From contig JAIELH010000026.1 of NCBI GenBank assembly GCA_019753125.1, positions 18,262 to 82,261 on the forward strand: a stretch of 64,000 bases of DNA, given 5' to 3'. Below, one piece after another: positions 56,547 through 64,000 of the stretch. The notes beneath the pieces were generated by a model that saw only the letters and a program-made list of their open reading frames with translations, searched no databases and had not been told where the DNA came from. This DNA is from Gallionellaceae bacterium. GTDB lineage: Bacteria > Pseudomonadota > Gammaproteobacteria > Burkholderiales > Gallionellaceae. The position numbers were made by a program, and so were the translations under genes. How positions within the stretch are numbered: position 1 is the first letter of the stretch; each line of letters begins with the position of its first letter.

Positions 56547-57970
56547 GCGCCCTCCCCGCCCAGATCGTGCACCGCACCGACAAACACTTCGGCGCGATGC
56601 GCGTAATTGCGGAACATGTCGAAACTGGCACAGGCCGGTGACAGCAGCACCGCGTCGCCGCTTTGCGCCAGTTGCGCTGCCTGCTGCACCGCATCGCTCA
56701 TATCCTTCGCGCGCCGCACCTGCACATGGCAGCCATTCAGCGCGGCTTCGATCAGCGGCGCATCGCGCCCGATCAGCACCACGGCGCGTGCATGCTGCGC
56801 GACTGCCGGCTTGAGCGGCGCGAAATCCTGCCCTTTGCCTTCGCCGCCGGCGATCAGCACCGCTTTACGGCCAAGACCTTGCAATGCGGCCACCGTCGCG
56901 CCGACATTGGTGCCTTTGGAATCGTCGTAATAAGCGATTCCGCCTATTTCCGCGATATGCTCCACGCGATGCGGCAAACCCTTGAAGCTGCGCAATGCGG
57001 CAATCAGCTTGTGCATCGGCAAATCGATCGCACGGCACAATGCCAGTGCGGCCAGCGCATTGGTGGCGTTGTGCAGCCCGGTTACCTGCAACTCGCTGGT
57101 CTTGAGCAAACGCTCGCCGCCCTGCATCAGCCAGATGCTGCCTGCGTGGCGCTCGATGCCGAAGTCGCCTTCGATACCTCCCGAGCTGTCCAGGCCGTTC
57201 CAGCCGCTCATCGATAATATCGGAACAGCAGTTGTGCCAAAGGTTGTATGGGTGCGCCCCGGCAATGCCATGCCTGCGCTGCGTGCATCGTCACGATTCA
57301 ATATTTGCACGCCGCTGCCCTGGAAAATGCGCGCCTTGGCCGCAGCATATTCGTCGATGCCGGCATAGCGATCCAGGTGATCCTCGCTGACATTCAGCAC
57401 CGTCGCCGCATCGGCATTCAGGCTATATGTGGTTTCCAACTGGAAGCTGGACAATTCCAATATCCATATCTCGGGTTGTTGCGCGCCGCGCTGCAAAACG
57501 ACATCCAGCACCGCCGGAGAAATGTTGCCTGCCGCCACCACATCCTTGCCCGCCGCCCGGCACAAATGCTCGACCATCGCAGTGACGGTGGTCTTGCCGT
57601 TTGACCCGGTAATCGCAAGAACCTTGGTATTCGACCGCAGCCCGCTGGCCGCCAGTTGTTGCGCGAATAGCTCGATGTCGCCAACCACGGGAATGCCGCG
57701 TGCCACGGCTTTTGCGACAAGCGGGTCGCGCATCGGCACGCCCGGGCTGATCGCAATCAGATCGATACCGTCAAGCAGCGCCTCGCCGAATGCACCGCAG
57801 AATACCTGTCCGGCCGCCACATACCGGCCTGCTTCAGCCAAACCGGACGGTGCACTGCGACTATCTGCGGCGCGTAAGCGCGCACCCTGCGCGCTGAGCC
57901 AGCGCAGCATCGATAACCCGGTCTCGCCGAGACCGAGTACCAGCACAGATTTGTCAGACCAATTCTTCAA
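56534..57970 (-). CDS. murD: UDP-N-acetylmuramoylalanine--D-glutamate ligase
   Basis: [53 protein letters not shown], and [19 protein letters not shown]. The track start at 58030 runs back through a heptamer hairpin. The TTG at 57970 ([12 protein letters not shown]), preceded by CTGGAGGT, is the better start and gives 478 residues. The TTG start and short spacing predict modest translation. Confidence 0.93.
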   Translation of the reverse strand: MKNWSDKSVLVLGLGETGLSMLRWLSAQGARLRAADSRSAPSGLAEAGRYVAAGQVFCGAFGEALLDGIDLIAISPGVPMRDPLVAKAVARGIPVVGDIELFAQQLAASGLRSNTKVLAITGSNGKTTVTAMVEHLCRAAGKDVVAAGNISPAVLDVVLQRGAQQPEIWILELSSFQLETTYSLNADAATVLNVSEDHLDRYAGIDEYAAAKARIFQGSGVQILNRDDARSAGMALPGRTHTTFGTTAVPILSMSGWNGLDSSGGIEGDFGIERHAGSIWLMQGGERLLKTSELQVTGLHNATNALAALALCRAIDLPMHKLIAALRSFKGLPHRVEHIAEIGGIAYYDDSKGTNVGATVAALQGLGRKAVLIAGGEGKGQDFAPLKPAVAQHARAVVLIGRDAPLIEAALNGCHVQVRRAKDMSDAVQQAAQLAQSGDAVLLSPACASFDMFRNYAHRAEVFVGAVHDLGGEGAWSR

Positions 57971-57986
57971 AATACCTCCAGTTATG

Positions 57987-58060
57987 GTGAGTAGTAAGTT
58001 GTAAGTCGTAAGTGGAAAAACCGCGCGCACTTACCACTTACCACTTACCACTCACCACTA
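57987..58060. repeat. Heptamer inverted pair between mraY and murD
   Basis: GTGAGTA GTAAGTT GTAAGTC GTAAGTG faces GCACTTAC CACTTAC CACTTAC CACTCAC CACTA. Long imperfect hairpin occupying the whole 87-base mraY-murD gap. Confidence 0.8.
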
Positions 58061-59143
58061 TCTCAACTTCAACGTCGCCAGCCCCAGCAATACCAGCAGC
58101 ATCGTGATAATCCAGAAACGCACGACAACCTGCGTCTCTTTCCAGCCCTTCAACTCATAGTGATGATGCAACGGCGCCATGCGGAACACGCGCTTGCCGG
58201 TGAGCTTGAACGAGGCCACCTGGATCATCACCGACACCGCCTCGACGACGAACACGCCGCCCATGATGAACAGCACCAGCTCCTGGCGCACGATCACCGC
58301 CACGACACCGAGCGCCGCGCCGAGCGCCAGCGCGCCGACATCACCCATGAACACTTCGGCCGGGTAAGCGTTGAACCACAGGAACGCCAATCCCGCACCG
58401 GCAATCGCGCCGCAAAATATCGCCAGTTCGCCTGCGCCGGGGATGTAGGGAATACCGAGATATTTCGAGAACACCGCATTACCCGCGACATAGGCAAAGA
58501 TCGACAGTGCGCCGCTGACCATCACGGTCGGCATGATCGCCAGCCCGTCCAGGCCATCGGTCAGATTCACCGCATTGCTGGTGCCGACAATGACAAAATA
58601 CGACAGCACGATGAACGTGAGTGCCGACAACGGGAACACAATGAATTTCAGGAACGGCACGATCAGTTCGGTATGTGCGGGCAAACTGGCGATGCTCCAT
58701 AAATAGGCGCCTGCAACCAAGGCGATAACCGACTGCCAGCCCATCTTTGCCCTGGCTGACAAACCCTTGGGGTTGCGATGCACCACCTTGCGGTAATCAT
58801 CCACCCAGCCGATTGCGCCGAAGCCCAGCGTGGTGAGCAGCACTACCCAGACGTAACGATTGTGCAAGTCGCCCCACAACAACGTAGTGATCGCTATTGA
58901 AACCAGAATCAGCGCGCCGCCCATCGTCGGCGTGCCGGCCTTAACCAGATGCGTCTGCGGCCCATCGCTGCGCACCGATTGGCCGATCTTGTAGGCAGTC
59001 AGCTTGCGGATCATCGCCGGCCCGACCATGAATGAAATGACCAGTGCGGTCATCGCGGCGAGCACGGTGCGCAGCGTGATGTAATTAAACACGCTGAAGA
59101 ACCGGATATCCTGGGCCAGCCATTGGGCGAGTGCTAATAACAT
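58058..59143 (-). CDS. mraY: Phospho-N-acetylmuramoyl-pentapeptide transferase
   Basis: Makes lipid I from UDP-MurNAc-pentapeptide and undecaprenyl phosphate. [37 protein letters not shown] (catalytic aspartates), [29 protein letters not shown], and [26 protein letters not shown]. 361 residues, ten membrane segments. Overlaps murF by 10 bases. Confidence 0.98.
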   Translation of the reverse strand: MLLALAQWLAQDIRFFSVFNYITLRTVLAAMTALVISFMVGPAMIRKLTAYKIGQSVRSDGPQTHLVKAGTPTMGGALILVSIAITTLLWGDLHNRYVWVVLLTTLGFGAIGWVDDYRKVVHRNPKGLSARAKMGWQSVIALVAGAYLWSIASLPAHTELIVPFLKFIVFPLSALTFIVLSYFVIVGTSNAVNLTDGLDGLAIMPTVMVSGALSIFAYVAGNAVFSKYLGIPYIPGAGELAIFCGAIAGAGLAFLWFNAYPAEVFMGDVGALALGAALGVVAVIVRQELVLFIMGGVFVVEAVSVMIQVASFKLTGKRVFRMAPLHHHYELKGWKETQVVVRFWIITMLLVLLGLATLKLR

Positions 59144-60618
59144 TTAGTGCCCCTTTCGTTGTGGGAAGAGGGAAGGGAGAAGAGGGAAGGGGAAGAGCCG
59201 GCACCCGCTCCACCCTTCTCCCTTCCCACTTCCCCCTTCTCTGTGTCCACGCAGTAGGACACAACACGCTCCATTCTCATGAAGCGCGAGCCTTTCACCA
59301 GCATGGTGGTATTAGCACCCAATTCTTTTTCGAGCGCGCCGCACAAGTCTTCGACGCTCTCGAAATGTTGCCCGCCGCTGCCAAATTCACGCACCGCATT
59401 GCGGCTCAATTCACCCAGCGCATAGAGCTTTTCGATTCCGGCACGGCGCGCCTCGCTGCCGATTTCGGCATGCAAAACCGCCGCATCATCGCCCAGCTCG
59501 CCCATATCGCCCATCACCAGCACGCGCTTGCCGTCGGGCTTTTCAACGGCGCTTTGGGCCAACACGCCGATTGCGGCACACATCGAGGCGGGATTGGCGT
59601 TATAGGTATCGTCGATCAACACCGCACCCTGCCGTGCTGTCTTGCGTTGCAGCCGTCCGGGCACGCCGCCGAAGCGCTGCAAACCGGCGGCAATGATTTC
59701 CAGCGGCAGGTTCAGCGCAACGGCAGCGGCAATTGCGGCCAGCGCATTGCGCGCGTTATGTGCGCCCGGCACTTGCAGCTCGACCGTAAATGCCCCCTGC
59801 GGCGTCTGCACGTCCAGCCTCAATCCGGCACCCTGCGGTTGCCACTGTCCGCAGATGTCTCCAGGTTGATCCAGTGCAAACTCAAGCAGTGACCGGGTGC
59901 CTGCCAGCATGCGCCACAAAGGCGCATGCGCATCATCGGCATTGAGTACCGCCGTGCCTTTGTACGCCAGCCCGGCAAATATCTCACCCTTGGCGTGTGC
60001 CACAGCTTCCACCGAACCCAGTCCTGCCAGATGCGCACCGCTGGCATTGGTGATCAGCGCCACATCGGGACAGGCGATATGCGTCAGGTAATCAATCTCT
60101 CCCGGATGGTTCATGCCCATCTCGATCACCGCATAACGGTGCTGCGCATTCAGTTGCAGCAACGTCAACGGCATGCCGATGTCGTTGTTGAGGTTACCCT
60201 GGGTGGCAAGAACGCCTTTTTCGCTCCCCGCCGCCGCGCGCAATATTGCGGCGAGCATCTCTTTCACCGTGGTCTTGCCGTTGCTGCCGGTGATCGCGAC
60301 CAGCGGAATGTCAAACTGCTTGCGCCAGTACGCGGCAAGCTGGCCCAAGGCCAGGCGCGTATCCTTGACCAGCAGGATTTGGGAATTGGGAATTGGGATT
60401 TTGGAGGTGGCGCTGTCGGCGTTGAGCATCACGGCGGCTGCGCCGGACTGCAATGCGGCGGCGGCAAATTCTGCGCCGTCGAAATGCTCACCGCGTAGCG
60501 CGATGAACAGATCACCCGCCTTGATCTTGCGGCTGTCGCTCGACACGGCAGCAAAGCGCACATCTGCACCGATCAAACGGCCATTCAGCACTTGCGCGGC
60601 TTGCGAAAGCAGCATCAT
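59134..60618 (-). CDS. murF: UDP-MurNAc-tripeptide--D-alanyl-D-alanine ligase
   Basis: Adds D-Ala-D-Ala to the UDP-linked tripeptide. [52 protein letters not shown], [25 protein letters not shown], and YNANPASM are recognisable. Starts by ATGA overlap with murE. Two repeat-derived parts are unusual: [11 protein letters not shown] near residues 69-83, and a C-terminal tail from ~459 ([33 protein letters not shown]) that replaces the normal end. Still expected to be active. Confidence 0.95.
   Translation of the reverse strand: MMLLSQAAQVLNGRLIGADVRFAAVSSDSRKIKAGDLFIALRGEHFDGAEFAAAALQSGAAAVMLNADSATSKIPIPNSQILLVKDTRLALGQLAAYWRKQFDIPLVAITGSNGKTTVKEMLAAILRAAAGSEKGVLATQGNLNNDIGMPLTLLQLNAQHRYAVIEMGMNHPGEIDYLTHIACPDVALITNASGAHLAGLGSVEAVAHAKGEIFAGLAYKGTAVLNADDAHAPLWRMLAGTRSLLEFALDQPGDICGQWQPQGAGLRLDVQTPQGAFTVELQVPGAHNARNALAAIAAAVALNLPLEIIAAGLQRFGGVPGRLQRKTARQGAVLIDDTYNANPASMCAAIGVLAQSAVEKPDGKRVLVMGDMGELGDDAAVLHAEIGSEARRAGIEKLYALGELSRNAVREFGSGGQHFESVEDLCGALEKELGANTTMLVKGSRFMRMERVVSYCVDTEKGEVGREKGGAGAGSSPSLFSLPSSHNERGTKCY
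59161..59243. repeat. Heptamer inverted pair in 3' end of murF
   Basis: GTGGGAAGAGGGAAGGGAGAAGAGGGAAGG at 59161-59197 faces CCCTTCT CCCTTCC CACTTCC CCCTTCT at 59213-59241. The same G/A to C/T hairpin type lies between aroK and aroB, 58 kb away. Confidence 0.75.
60374..60405. repeat. Heptamer repeat inside murF
   Basis: GGATTTG GGAATTG GGAATTG GGATTTTG G. Close in sequence to the murB repeat (GGATTTG)n; encodes [10 protein letters not shown] in frame before the conserved VKDTRLALG. Confidence 0.72.
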
Positions 60619-62129
60619 GCGCGCACCTCCGCTTGCCAGGTTTGCAGGGCCCGCTGGGCAATTTGCACATCGCTGAACGGATATTTCACGCCGCCGATTT
60701 CCTGATAATCCTCATGCCCCTTGCCCGCCAGCAGCACGGTATCGCGCTGCTGCACCAGACTGATCGCGCGCTCGATCGCGGCGGCACGATCGATAATGAT
60801 TTCGTGATTGTTTGCATTCATACCACCAACCACTTCGGCGATGATGTGCTGCGGGTTCTCGCTGCGCGGGTTGTCGCTGGTGACGATGCAGTAATCCGAA
60901 AATTTTTCGGCAACCATTCCCATCATTGCGCGCTTGCCCCGGTCGCGATCGCCGCCGCAACCGAACACGCAAATCAGCCTGCCGCCGCTCTGAGCGTTTA
61001 CCTCGCGCAACGCCAGCAACACCTTCTCCAGCGCATCCGGCGTGTGCGCGTAATCCACGACCACTGCCGGTTGCTGCATGCCGCCCAGCCGCTGCATGCG
61101 CCCGGCCACCGCCTGCACCTTGCCCAGCAATGGCACGGCCTGATCCAGCGCGATATCGCTGACCAGCAACACCGCAAGCGCCCCGAGCAGATTTGCCGCA
61201 TTGAAGCGCCCGACCAGCGCGCTGCGCAATTGCGCGCCCCCCCAGCTCGAATGTATTTCCAGGCTCAATCCGCATGTGCTCATTTCCACCAGACGACCAT
61301 ACACCATCCGGATGCCGAGCCGCTCGGCCAATTGCAATGCCGCATCGGTCATGCCGTAGCCGACCACCTCCCGCGATGCACCGGAAACCGGCTCATCACA
61401 TAACTCCTCTGCCAGCCCCGCACCGAATGCATCGTCGAGATTGAGCACGACACAGCGCAAATTTTCCCAGTCAAACAGCTTGCGCTTGCTTGCCGTATAG
61501 CTTTCCATATCGCCGTGGTAATCGAGATGGTCGCGGCTCAGATTGGTGAGCAGCGCCACATCGAAGCGCACTCCGTTCACCCGGCCCTGCGCCAGCGCAT
61601 GCGAGGACACTTCCATCGCCACGGCGCGCGCGCCATCGCGCAAGTATTCGGCCAGCAGACCATGCACACTGAGCGCGTCGGGCGTCGTATTGGCGCTGGC
61701 CTGCAAGCCGCCCAACAGCCCGTTGCCCAGCGTGCCGATCAGCGCGCAGCGCTGCCCGGCGGCATCCAGTGCATGCGCAATCCAGTGGCTGGTCGAAGTC
61801 TTGCCGTTGGTGCCGGTGACGCCGATCACCCGCAACCGCTCCGAAGGGCCGCGATACACCGCATCCGCAAGCCAGCCGGCCTTGCGGCGCAAATCGGCCA
61901 CCGCCAGATTGGGCACCTGCCACGCATCGTTCCAGGCAAAATTGTGCGCTTCCCAGATCACCGCGCTCGCGCCCTGCGCAATCGCCTGCGCGATGAACTG
62001 CCGCCCGTCGAGTTTCTCGCCGGGATAGGCAATAAAAGTGTCGCCTTTCTGCACGGCGCGACTGTCATTCACCAGGCGTGATACGGGCACGCCCAGTTTG
62101 CTTGATAGTTCAATAAGAGAAGGCTTCAT
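60615..62129 (-). CDS. murE: UDP-MurNAc-tripeptide synthetase (meso-diaminopimelate-adding)
   Basis: DSRAVQKGDTFIAYPGEKLDGRQF, VTGTNGKTSTSHWIAHAL, NLSRDHLDYHGDMESY, VVDYAHTPDALE, and CFGCGGDRDRGKR. The DNPRSE motif marks meso-DAP rather than lysine specificity, expected for a Gram-negative. 504 residues from ATG 62129, which follows GGAGG by four bases; the GTG at 62132 is less likely. Its ATG shares a base with the ftsI stop. Confidence 0.97.
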   Translation of the reverse strand: MKPSLIELSSKLGVPVSRLVNDSRAVQKGDTFIAYPGEKLDGRQFIAQAIAQGASAVIWEAHNFAWNDAWQVPNLAVADLRRKAGWLADAVYRGPSERLRVIGVTGTNGKTSTSHWIAHALDAAGQRCALIGTLGNGLLGGLQASANTTPDALSVHGLLAEYLRDGARAVAMEVSSHALAQGRVNGVRFDVALLTNLSRDHLDYHGDMESYTASKRKLFDWENLRCVVLNLDDAFGAGLAEELCDEPVSGASREVVGYGMTDAALQLAERLGIRMVYGRLVEMSTCGLSLEIHSSWGGAQLRSALVGRFNAANLLGALAVLLVSDIALDQAVPLLGKVQAVAGRMQRLGGMQQPAVVVDYAHTPDALEKVLLALREVNAQSGGRLICVFGCGGDRDRGKRAMMGMVAEKFSDYCIVTSDNPRSENPQHIIAEVVGGMNANNHEIIIDRAAAIERAISLVQQRDTVLLAGKGHEDYQEIGGVKYPFSDVQIAQRALQTWQAEVRA

Positions 62130-63859
62130 CACACCTCCTCCCTGACGATGTCGGCCGGCGGCGCAATCACGTTATTCAGCGGCGCATCGTTCGGCACGTT
62201 GAGCGCGCGCAGCGCGGCGCCCGTCACCTTGCTGAATACCGGCGCGGCAACCAGCCCGCCGTAATACTGGCCGTTGCTCGGCTCGTCTATCATCACCGCG
62301 ACCACCAGGCGCGGGTTGGATGCCGGCGCAAAGCCGACGAAAGAAGCCACATAGCGGTTCACGTAGCGCCCGCCTTCCAGTTTGTGCGCAGTGCCGGTCT
62401 TGCCCGCCACGCGGTAGCCTGATACCTGCGCCAATGGGGCCGTCCCGCCGGGCATCACCACCAGTTCCAGCATGTCGCGCAACGCCTGCGCAGTGCCATC
62501 AGAAAACACTTTCCTGCCCACTACAGGCGTATCGAGCCTGAGCAGCGAAACAGGCTTCAGCTCGCCGTTGTTGGCAAAAACCGTATAGGCGCGCGCCAGT
62601 TGCAGCAGATTTACCGAAAGGCCGTGCCCATACGACATCGTGGCCTGTTCGATCGGGCGCCAGGTTTTTGGGTCGCGCAGTTTGCCCGAAGCCTCGCCCG
62701 GGAAATTGCTGCCGGTCTGCGCGCCGAAACCGCTATCCGACAAGCTCTGCCACAACGTTTGCGGTTCCAGCGACAAAGCCATTTTTGCCGCGCCGACGTT
62801 GCTGGATTTCTGGATGACCTGCGCCACGGTCAGCATCGATTCCGGATGCGAATCGTGAATTTTCTTGTTGCCCACCGTCATGACGCCATGCTCGGTATTG
62901 ATGACGGTTTCCGGATGCACCTTGCCGCGCTCGATCGCCGTCGCCACCGTGAACGGCTTCATCGTCGAACCCGGCTCGAACAGGTCGGCGATCGCGCGGT
63001 TGCGCATCGCCTTGGCGCTGGCTTTGCCGCGGTTATTGGGGTTGTAGCCGGGGTAATTGGCCAGCGCCAGCACCTCGCCGCTTTTCGCATCCAGCACCAC
63101 CACCGCGCCCGCCTTGGCGTGATGCTGCCTGATTGCATCTTCCAGCTCACGATAGGCCAGATGCTGCACCTTGCCGTCCAGGCTCAGCGCAATATCGCCT
63201 CCGGGCTTCGGCGCATGCAGGCTGCCGGCATCCTCGACAATGTGCCCGCGTCTGTCTTTGATGACGCGCTGGCTGCCGGGCTTGCCTGCCAGTTGTTCCT
63301 GCAAAAGCAACTCCAAACCTTCCTGCCCGTTGTCATCCTGACCGGTGAAACCCAGCGTCTGCGCCGCCTCTTCGCCAGCCGGGTAATAACGGCGGTATTC
63401 GCGCTGCAATGAAATTCCTGGGAAATTCAAGCTGACTACCTGTCTGGCCTGATCGGGAGGCAACTGCCGTTTGAGATAGACAAAATCATGCGAGGTATCC
63501 GACAAGCGTTGTTTCAATTCGTCGACACCGATGCCGAGTGTTTGCGCCAGTTGCTTCACCTGTTTGCCGTCGGCCTCGACATTTGACGGGCTGGCCCATA
63601 CCGATTCCACCGGCGTGCTGACCGCGAGCGGGTCGCCGTTGCGGTCGGTGAGCATGCCGCGATGCGCGCTGACTTCCACGACGCGGCTATAGCGCGCATT
63701 GCCTTTTTCCTGCAAGAAATCGTTGTGTATCCCTTGCAAATACACCCCGCGCCCCATCAGCCCGGCAAGCCCACACAACAACGACACGAATAACGCGGTG
63801 GCGCGCCATCCGGGCAGTTTTGCCGCGATGTCTGGAGGTGCGCTGGCCGCATAATTCAT
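62129..63859 (-). CDS. ftsI: Septal peptidoglycan transpeptidase FtsI (PBP3)
   Basis: Class B penicillin-binding protein. N-terminal membrane anchor (WRATALFVSLLCGLAGLMGRGVYLQGI), pedestal with RGMLTDRNGDPLAVSTPVESVW, active-site FEPGSTMKPFTVA (Ser-x-x-Lys), SSN in IQKSSNVGAAKMAL, and KTG in VAGKTGTAHKLEGGRY. 576 residues. Partner of FtsW. The start overlaps the stop of a short upstream frame. Confidence 0.97.
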   Translation of the reverse strand: MNYAASAPPDIAAKLPGWRATALFVSLLCGLAGLMGRGVYLQGIHNDFLQEKGNARYSRVVEVSAHRGMLTDRNGDPLAVSTPVESVWASPSNVEADGKQVKQLAQTLGIGVDELKQRLSDTSHDFVYLKRQLPPDQARQVVSLNFPGISLQREYRRYYPAGEEAAQTLGFTGQDDNGQEGLELLLQEQLAGKPGSQRVIKDRRGHIVEDAGSLHAPKPGGDIALSLDGKVQHLAYRELEDAIRQHHAKAGAVVVLDAKSGEVLALANYPGYNPNNRGKASAKAMRNRAIADLFEPGSTMKPFTVATAIERGKVHPETVINTEHGVMTVGNKKIHDSHPESMLTVAQVIQKSSNVGAAKMALSLEPQTLWQSLSDSGFGAQTGSNFPGEASGKLRDPKTWRPIEQATMSYGHGLSVNLLQLARAYTVFANNGELKPVSLLRLDTPVVGRKVFSDGTAQALRDMLELVVMPGGTAPLAQVSGYRVAGKTGTAHKLEGGRYVNRYVASFVGFAPASNPRLVVAVMIDEPSNGQYYGGLVAAPVFSKVTGAALRALNVPNDAPLNNVIAPPADIVREEV

Positions 63860-63993
63860 GAGTGTTTGTCTATTAGATCGTCAAATAAATACTGTACAAA
63901 TAGCTGCGATGGCGCATTCGCTCGCAAGCGGCGAGCCGGCGGCTTGCCGGCCGCTACGCTCCATATCTCACGCACTGCATCTGCTTCGTTCAT
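63856..63993 (-). CDS. Possible 45-residue leader ORF upstream of ftsI
   Basis: MNEADAVREIWSVAAGKPPARRLRANAPSQLFVQYLFDDLIDKHS, ending in a TGA that overlaps the ftsI ATG as ATGA. ftsL is normally here but this frame has no membrane segment; the true ftsL probably ends in another frame near 63968 (LKNERSRCSA stop) and lies mostly outside the window. The middle holds a GC-rich palindromic run (GCGGCCGGCAAGCCGCCGGC), so the ORF may be accidental. Not in the ORF track. Confidence 0.25.
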   Translation of the reverse strand: MNEADAVREIWSVAAGKPPARRLRANAPSQLFVQYLFDDLIDKHS

Positions 63994-64000
63994 TTTTCAG

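Overview
The window looks like chromosomal DNA of a betaproteobacterium, most likely in the Nitrosomonadales (Gallionellaceae or a relative). The evidence is a G+C-rich background, the aroK-aroB-dgt order, glnA-(DUF4124)-ntrB-ntrC, metX-metW, an FNR-type regulator, and a complete dcw cell-wall/division cluster running ftsI-murE-murF-mraY-murD-ftsW-murG-murC-murB-ddlB-ftsQ-ftsA-ftsZ-lpxC. The assignment rests on gene content and protein character only; no rRNA or tRNA gene is visible.

Layout. 0-9.4 kb: shikimate genes aroK (5' end outside the window) and aroB, a dGTPase-like gene, a conserved 540-residue unknown, a 1304-residue fused FAD/iron-sulfur oxidoreductase, and a 2'-5' RNA ligase family gene. 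9.4-14.8 kb: an oxygen-sensing FNR homologue, a haem c sensor-type protein, an IS110 transposase scrap, and a four-gene overlapping GDP-perosamine-type sugar cluster. 14.9-21.7 kb: rhodanese, a CDF metal efflux protein, and the nitrogen block glnA/ntrB/ntrC, with a clear sigma-54 promoter and an NtrC-type enhancer before glnA. A 268-bp MITE-like palindromic element lies before ntrB. 22.0-25.3 kb: a run of small AT-rich genes, most separated by integron attC sites (a cassette array without integrase). 25.3-34.2 kb: yraN, lppC, rsmI, a SAM-II riboswitch before metX-metW, a DUF1016 nuclease, an hsdM remnant, ampG, an amidinotransferase-fold hydrolase and a SMUG-type uracil-DNA glycosylase. 34.2-36.9 kb: a second cassette array on the minus strand with BrnTA, a CPBP protease and two near-identical 67-bp sites that look like attachment site plus promoter. 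37-45.6 kb: argA, a TetR regulator with an RND efflux operon, and a WrbA-like flavoprotein. 45.7-64 kb: two small conserved proteins, lpxC and the dcw cluster up to ftsI.

Two genome-scale signals are not explained by the genes. (1) Integron cassettes occur at two separate loci in opposite orientations with no intI in the window. In the second locus the boundaries of a repeated sequence coincide with the G|TT crossover point. (2) A dispersed family of degenerate heptanucleotide repeats, often in inverted pairs, sits between genes and inside several conserved genes (murB, murF, ddlB, the FAD oxidoreductase, the RND adaptor). There it writes low-complexity 7-residue-period peptides in frame. I rank these, the SAM-II riboswitch and the MITE-like element as the points most worth a second look.
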